36,328 bases of DNA from SAR92 bacterium BACL16 MAG-120619-bin48 (GTDB taxonomy: Bacteria > Pseudomonadota > Gammaproteobacteria > Pseudomonadales > Porticoccaceae): positions 1 through 36,328 of the forward strand of contig LIDE01000037.1 in NCBI GenBank assembly GCA_001438605.1. Direction: 5' to 3'. A program made the translations under genes and the position numbers. Of the stretch, positions 33,627-36,328 are shown in pieces. Each line of letters begins with the position of its first letter. Within the stretch, counting starts at the first letter, position 1. The notes under the pieces were generated by a model. The model ran no database searches. It was not told where the DNA came from and saw only the letters and a list, made by a program, of their open reading frames with translations.

Positions 33627-34436
33627 ATGCGTGCCTTTAAGTTTTGTTTACCCGTACTACTCGCCCTAACCTATGCCTCGAATGCGATAGCAGGGTATGA
33701 CAGTCAGTCTTGGTCTATTTGGAATCAGAGCGACGAGTCAAACCCCAGCATTATAGACCATTCACTGTTTGACGGGTTCTTAAAGACCTATGTGGTCACC
33801 AATCATCCATCCGGTATCAATCGTTTTCGCTACGCCGACGTCAGCAGAGCCGATGGCAAAAAGCTAGATATCTACATAAAACAGATTATTTCACTCGATC
33901 CACGAAAGTACCGCAAGCAAGTGCAGAAAGCCTATTGGTTGAATTTATACAACGCCCTGACGTTGCAGGCGCTGCTCAAAAAATATCCCCTAAAATCGGT
34001 CGATAGCAATAAATTGAGCCAGCGGGTGAAAGTAGCGGGTGTAAAGTTAGAAACGCAGGACATTGGCAATCGTATTCTGCGTCCTATTTGGAATGACTAT
34101 AAGGTGGTGTTTGGCATGAGCTGTGCCAGTATGGGCTGTCCTGCTATTCAGAGCCAAGCGTTCACTGCCTCGAATACAGAAGATCTACTGAAGGCGTCGG
34201 CGCGCGAGTTTATTAACCATCCTCGCGGATTGGTGGTCAACCGCCAAGAAATGCAAGCTTCAAAGATTTTCGATTGGTATCGCGATGATTTTGGTGCAGA
34301 TGATAGCCGCTTGATGAAACTCTTTGCTCACTATGCGGACGATAGTAAGGCCCTGTATATCCTGGGCTTTAGCGGCCGCATCCAATACAGGTTAGACGAT
34401 CGTCTCAATTCGCCTGAGACCGCGTGGCCGCTGTAG
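33627..34436 (+). CDS. DUF547 domain-containing exported protein
   Basis: The protein is 269 residues with a signal peptide (MRAFKFCLPVLLALTYASNA, cleavage likely after AIA). DUF547 features include YADVSRADGKKLDIYIKQII, QKAYWLNLYNALTLQALL, the VVFGMSCASMGCPAIQ cysteine motif (about 169-184) and EFINHPRGL. Function is unknown; the conserved N-L-Y-N-A and G-M-S-C segments suggest a possible enzymatic fold. GGAG six nucleotides before the ATG at 33627 sets the start over the TTG at 33621. Confidence 0.85.
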   Translation: MRAFKFCLPVLLALTYASNAIAGYDSQSWSIWNQSDESNPSIIDHSLFDGFLKTYVVTNHPSGINRFRYADVSRADGKKLDIYIKQIISLDPRKYRKQVQKAYWLNLYNALTLQALLKKYPLKSVDSNKLSQRVKVAGVKLETQDIGNRILRPIWNDYKVVFGMSCASMGCPAIQSQAFTASNTEDLLKASAREFINHPRGLVVNRQEMQASKIFDWYRDDFGADDSRLMKLFAHYADDSKALYILGFSGRIQYRLDDRLNSPETAWPL

Positions 34437-34490
34437 GCCGTTTGTTAGCAAAAACTTTCTAAAACCGGTAAAAGAACAGGACGGCGGTAC

Positions 34491-34519
34491 TTGGTGAAAC
34501 GGGTTTAGGTCACTACAAT
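34491..34519 (+). promoter_or_regulatory. Probable sigma-70 promoter of ttcA
   Basis: TTGGTG (34491-34496) and TACAAT (34514-34519) are spaced 17 bp apart, with a predicted start about 28 nt before the ttcA ATG. Confidence 0.6.
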
Positions 34520-34554
34520 GTCGACCTTACCCGTAATCACCACCAGAGCCGTCC

Positions 34555-35388
34555 ATGTCCATTCGCAAAAATCAGCTAGAAGCCAACAAACTACAGAAGC
34601 GTCTGCGCCGCAATGTGGGTCAGGCCATTGCCGATTACAACATGATCGAAGATGGCGATCGCATAATGGTGTGCATGTCGGGTGGCAAAGATTCCTACGG
34701 CATGTTGGATATTCTGCTCAATCTGCAAGCCAGTGCGCCGATCAAATTTGAATTGGTCGCCGTGAATATGGACCAGAAACAGCCAGGATTTCCCGAGCAC
34801 GTGCTGCCCGAGTATTTGGATGGCCTTGGCATCGAATACCATATTCTTGAGAAAGATACGTACAGTATTGTCACAAGCAAAATTCCTGAAGGTAAGACCT
34901 ATTGCAGCCTTTGTTCGCGCTTGCGCCGCGGCACGCTTTATGGCTTTGCCGAGGAGATTGGTTGCACCAAAGTGGCCTTGGGGCATCACCGTGATGATAT
35001 TGTTGAGACCTTGTTTTTGAATATGTTTCATCAGTCGAAGCTCAAGGCAATGCCGCCCAAGCTTCTCTCTGACGATAAGAAGAACATTATTATTCGCCCA
35101 CTGGCCTATTGCCGCGAAGCTGATTTGGTTGCGCTGGCTGAGTTAAAGCAGTTTCCCATTATTCCGTGTAATCTCTGCGGGTCGCAGGAAGGCCTGCAGC
35201 GCAATGTGGTGAAGGAGATGCTGGTGCAGTGGGAACGGCAGTTTCCTGGCCGTATTAATCAAATTTTTGGCGCGCTGCAAAATGTCTCGCCGTCACAATT
35301 GGCGGACACGCAACTGTTTGATTTTGAGACCCTAAAAATTGAGCGCGCCGATGTCAGTGCAACACGGATTCGGGCTATTAATCTTTAA
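34555..35388 (+). CDS. ttcA: tRNA 2-thiocytidine(32) synthetase
   Basis: TtcA thiolates C32 of certain tRNAs, including tRNA-Arg(ICG), using ATP and an iron-sulfur cluster. The PP-loop SGGKDS (42-47), the cysteine pair CSLC (117, 120) and the further pair CNLC (205, 208) are visible, along with [17 protein letters not shown] and [14 protein letters not shown]. The 277-residue length is a little shorter than the E. coli protein but complete. The gene appears monocistronic with its own promoter; putP follows 85 bp later. Confidence 0.97.
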   Translation: MSIRKNQLEANKLQKRLRRNVGQAIADYNMIEDGDRIMVCMSGGKDSYGMLDILLNLQASAPIKFELVAVNMDQKQPGFPEHVLPEYLDGLGIEYHILEKDTYSIVTSKIPEGKTYCSLCSRLRRGTLYGFAEEIGCTKVALGHHRDDIVETLFLNMFHQSKLKAMPPKLLSDDKKNIIIRPLAYCREADLVALAELKQFPIIPCNLCGSQEGLQRNVVKEMLVQWERQFPGRINQIFGALQNVSPSQLADTQLFDFETLKIERADVSATRIRAINL

Positions 35389-35447
35389 GGTAATGTAAAC
35401 GGCGAATGACTTCTGGGCCTGTGTTTTAGTGAAAATTTCGGGCTCTA

Positions 35448-35453
35448 TATAAT
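35448..35453 (+). promoter_or_regulatory. TATAAT -10 box upstream of putP
   Basis: A perfect TATAAT lies 20 bp before the putP start, with only a weak -35 candidate (TTTAGT, 17 bp upstream). A single matching hexamer in an AT-rich stretch gives modest support. Confidence 0.4.
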
Positions 35454-35473
35454 TATTAAAACGAGGAATGTCC

Positions 35474-36328
35474 ATGCCACAGTTAACCCTTCCAACGATC
35501 TTTGCTTTCGTTGTCTATGTCCTCATCGTCCTCGCTATTGGCCTTTACGCCTACAGTAAAACGAAAGATGCCGGCGACTATTTTCTGGGTGGGCGCACGC
35601 TGTCTCCTTGGGTGTCGGCCATCAGTGCGGGTGCCTCTGATATGAGTGGCTGGATTTTGTTAGGGTTGCCCGGCTATGCCTATGTGGCGGGGTTGGAGGC
35701 GGGTTGGATCACGCTGGGCCTCACCATTGGTGTTGCAGCGAATTGGCTGTTGGTCGCTAAGCGGCTGCGTATATATTCAATGATTCTGAAAGACGCGGTG
35801 ACTATTCCGGCCTATTTACAGCGACGTTTTGCCGATAAAACCCCTTGGCTAAAATCAATTTCTGCGCTCAGTATTCTTGTCTTTTTTCTTTTCTACGTAG
35901 GATCGGGTCTGATTGCCGGCGGGAAATTATTTAACGTGGTTTTTGGCCTTGACTACCATGTTGCCGTATTTGTCGGCGTGTTTCTTATACTTGTTTATAC
36001 CTTGTTTGGGGGGTTTTTAGCCGTTTCTTGGACAGATGTGTTCCAGGGACTGCTCATGCTTATGGCCCTAATCGCTGTGCCTCTGTTTGTTATTCAACAG
36101 TCGGGGGGTGTTGCCGACAGCATCGCCCGACTGGAGGGGGTTAACCCTTATTTGTTGGATATTTGGACCAATGCCAGCGGCGAGCCGTTGAGTGCTTTGG
36201 CGATTATCGGTCTGCTCGGTTGGGGCTTAGGCTATTTTGGGCAGCCCCACATTTTGGCGCGGTTTAAAGCGTTGCGTTCGGCCAACGATGCGGGTGTGGC
36301 GGGTGCGATCGGCGTGGTTTGGGCATTC
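35474..36328 (+). CDS. putP: Sodium/proline symporter (3' end cut by window edge)
   Basis: The frame is open to the last base and gives 285 residues of a sodium:solute symporter: MPQLTLPTIFAFVVYVLIVL, DYFLGGRTLSPWVSAISAGA, SDMSGWILLGLPGYAYVAGL, TIPAYLQRRFAD, VYTLFGGFLAVSWTDVFQGL and GWGLGYFGQPHILARF. The ASDMSGW and SWTDVFQG segments are characteristic of PutP, which imports proline with Na+. About 200 C-terminal residues are missing. GAGG seven nucleotides before the ATG at 35474 favours it over the in-frame ATG at 35468. Confidence 0.94.
   Translation, partial: MPQLTLPTIFAFVVYVLIVLAIGLYAYSKTKDAGDYFLGGRTLSPWVSAISAGASDMSGWILLGLPGYAYVAGLEAGWITLGLTIGVAANWLLVAKRLRIYSMILKDAVTIPAYLQRRFADKTPWLKSISALSILVFFLFYVGSGLIAGGKLFNVVFGLDYHVAVFVGVFLILVYTLFGGFLAVSWTDVFQGLLMLMALIAVPLFVIQQSGGVADSIARLEGVNPYLLDIWTNASGEPLSALAIIGLLGWGLGYFGQPHILARFKALRSANDAGVAGAIGVVWAF

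Overview
The window looks like chromosomal DNA of a marine or aquatic gammaproteobacterium. Whole-protein resemblance of QueD, CmoA, CmoB, TtcA, Lrp, SlyX, SlyD and SmrA to their gammaproteobacterial counterparts supports this. The lipid-type catabolic genes and the EthA-like monooxygenase would fit a Cellvibrionales/Spongiibacteraceae-like lineage, but that narrower placement is inference. Both ends are cut: uvrB lacks its N-terminus at the left edge and a putP-like symporter runs off the right edge. Coding density is high, and most genes sit in one- to three-gene units on both strands.

Layout. 1-4.1 kb: 3' part of uvrB, a low-GC paiB-like flavin protein, a tRNA-Asp/tRNA-Val pair on the minus strand with a near-consensus promoter and a terminator, queD, an MFS transporter and a stand-alone acyl carrier protein. 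4.1-9.6 kb: a cvfB-like S1-domain protein, a minus-strand pair of iron alcohol dehydrogenase and methylmalonate-semialdehyde dehydrogenase, purU, and a lytic transglycosylase-like lipoprotein. 9.6-12.7 kb: an EthA-type Baeyer-Villiger monooxygenase surrounded by short tandem repeats, a 418-bp gap with a possible gene remnant, a DMT-family exporter and tRNA-Arg(ACG). 12.7-15.9 kb: divergent lrp and alanine dehydrogenase, a hotdog-fold protein and a SYLF-domain lipoprotein. 16-22.6 kb: cmoB, slyX, an aldehyde dehydrogenase, cmoA and a PreP-like M16C metalloprotease. 22.7-27.4 kb: an AraC regulator divergent from a MaoC-like hydratase and DmdC-like acyl-CoA dehydrogenase operon, then a nitroreductase. 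27.4-36.3 kb: a membrane diguanylate cyclase, TauE/SafE exporter plus SlyD, SmrA, a DUF6134 protein, a Blc-like lipocalin, bioA, a DUF547 protein, ttcA and putP.

Themes. (1) tRNA biology: the three tRNA genes (Asp-GUC, Val-UAC, Arg-ACG) are known substrate types of modification enzymes encoded in the same window (QueD for queuosine, CmoA/CmoB for cmo5U34, TtcA for s2C32). (2) Oxidative catabolism of acyl and aldehyde compounds: MmsA, Fe-ADH, ALDH, MaoC, acyl-CoA dehydrogenase, BVMO. (3) Amino-acid-responsive control: lrp with ald. (4) Several unrelated short tandem repeats, three of them with a 15-bp unit, lie in and around ethA and upstream of the aldehyde dehydrogenase. I found no CRISPR array, insertion sequence, prophage or recognisable defence system. 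The most unusual signals are the repeat cluster around ethA, the remnant-bearing gap after it, the split cmoA/cmoB pair and the orphan acyl carrier protein.
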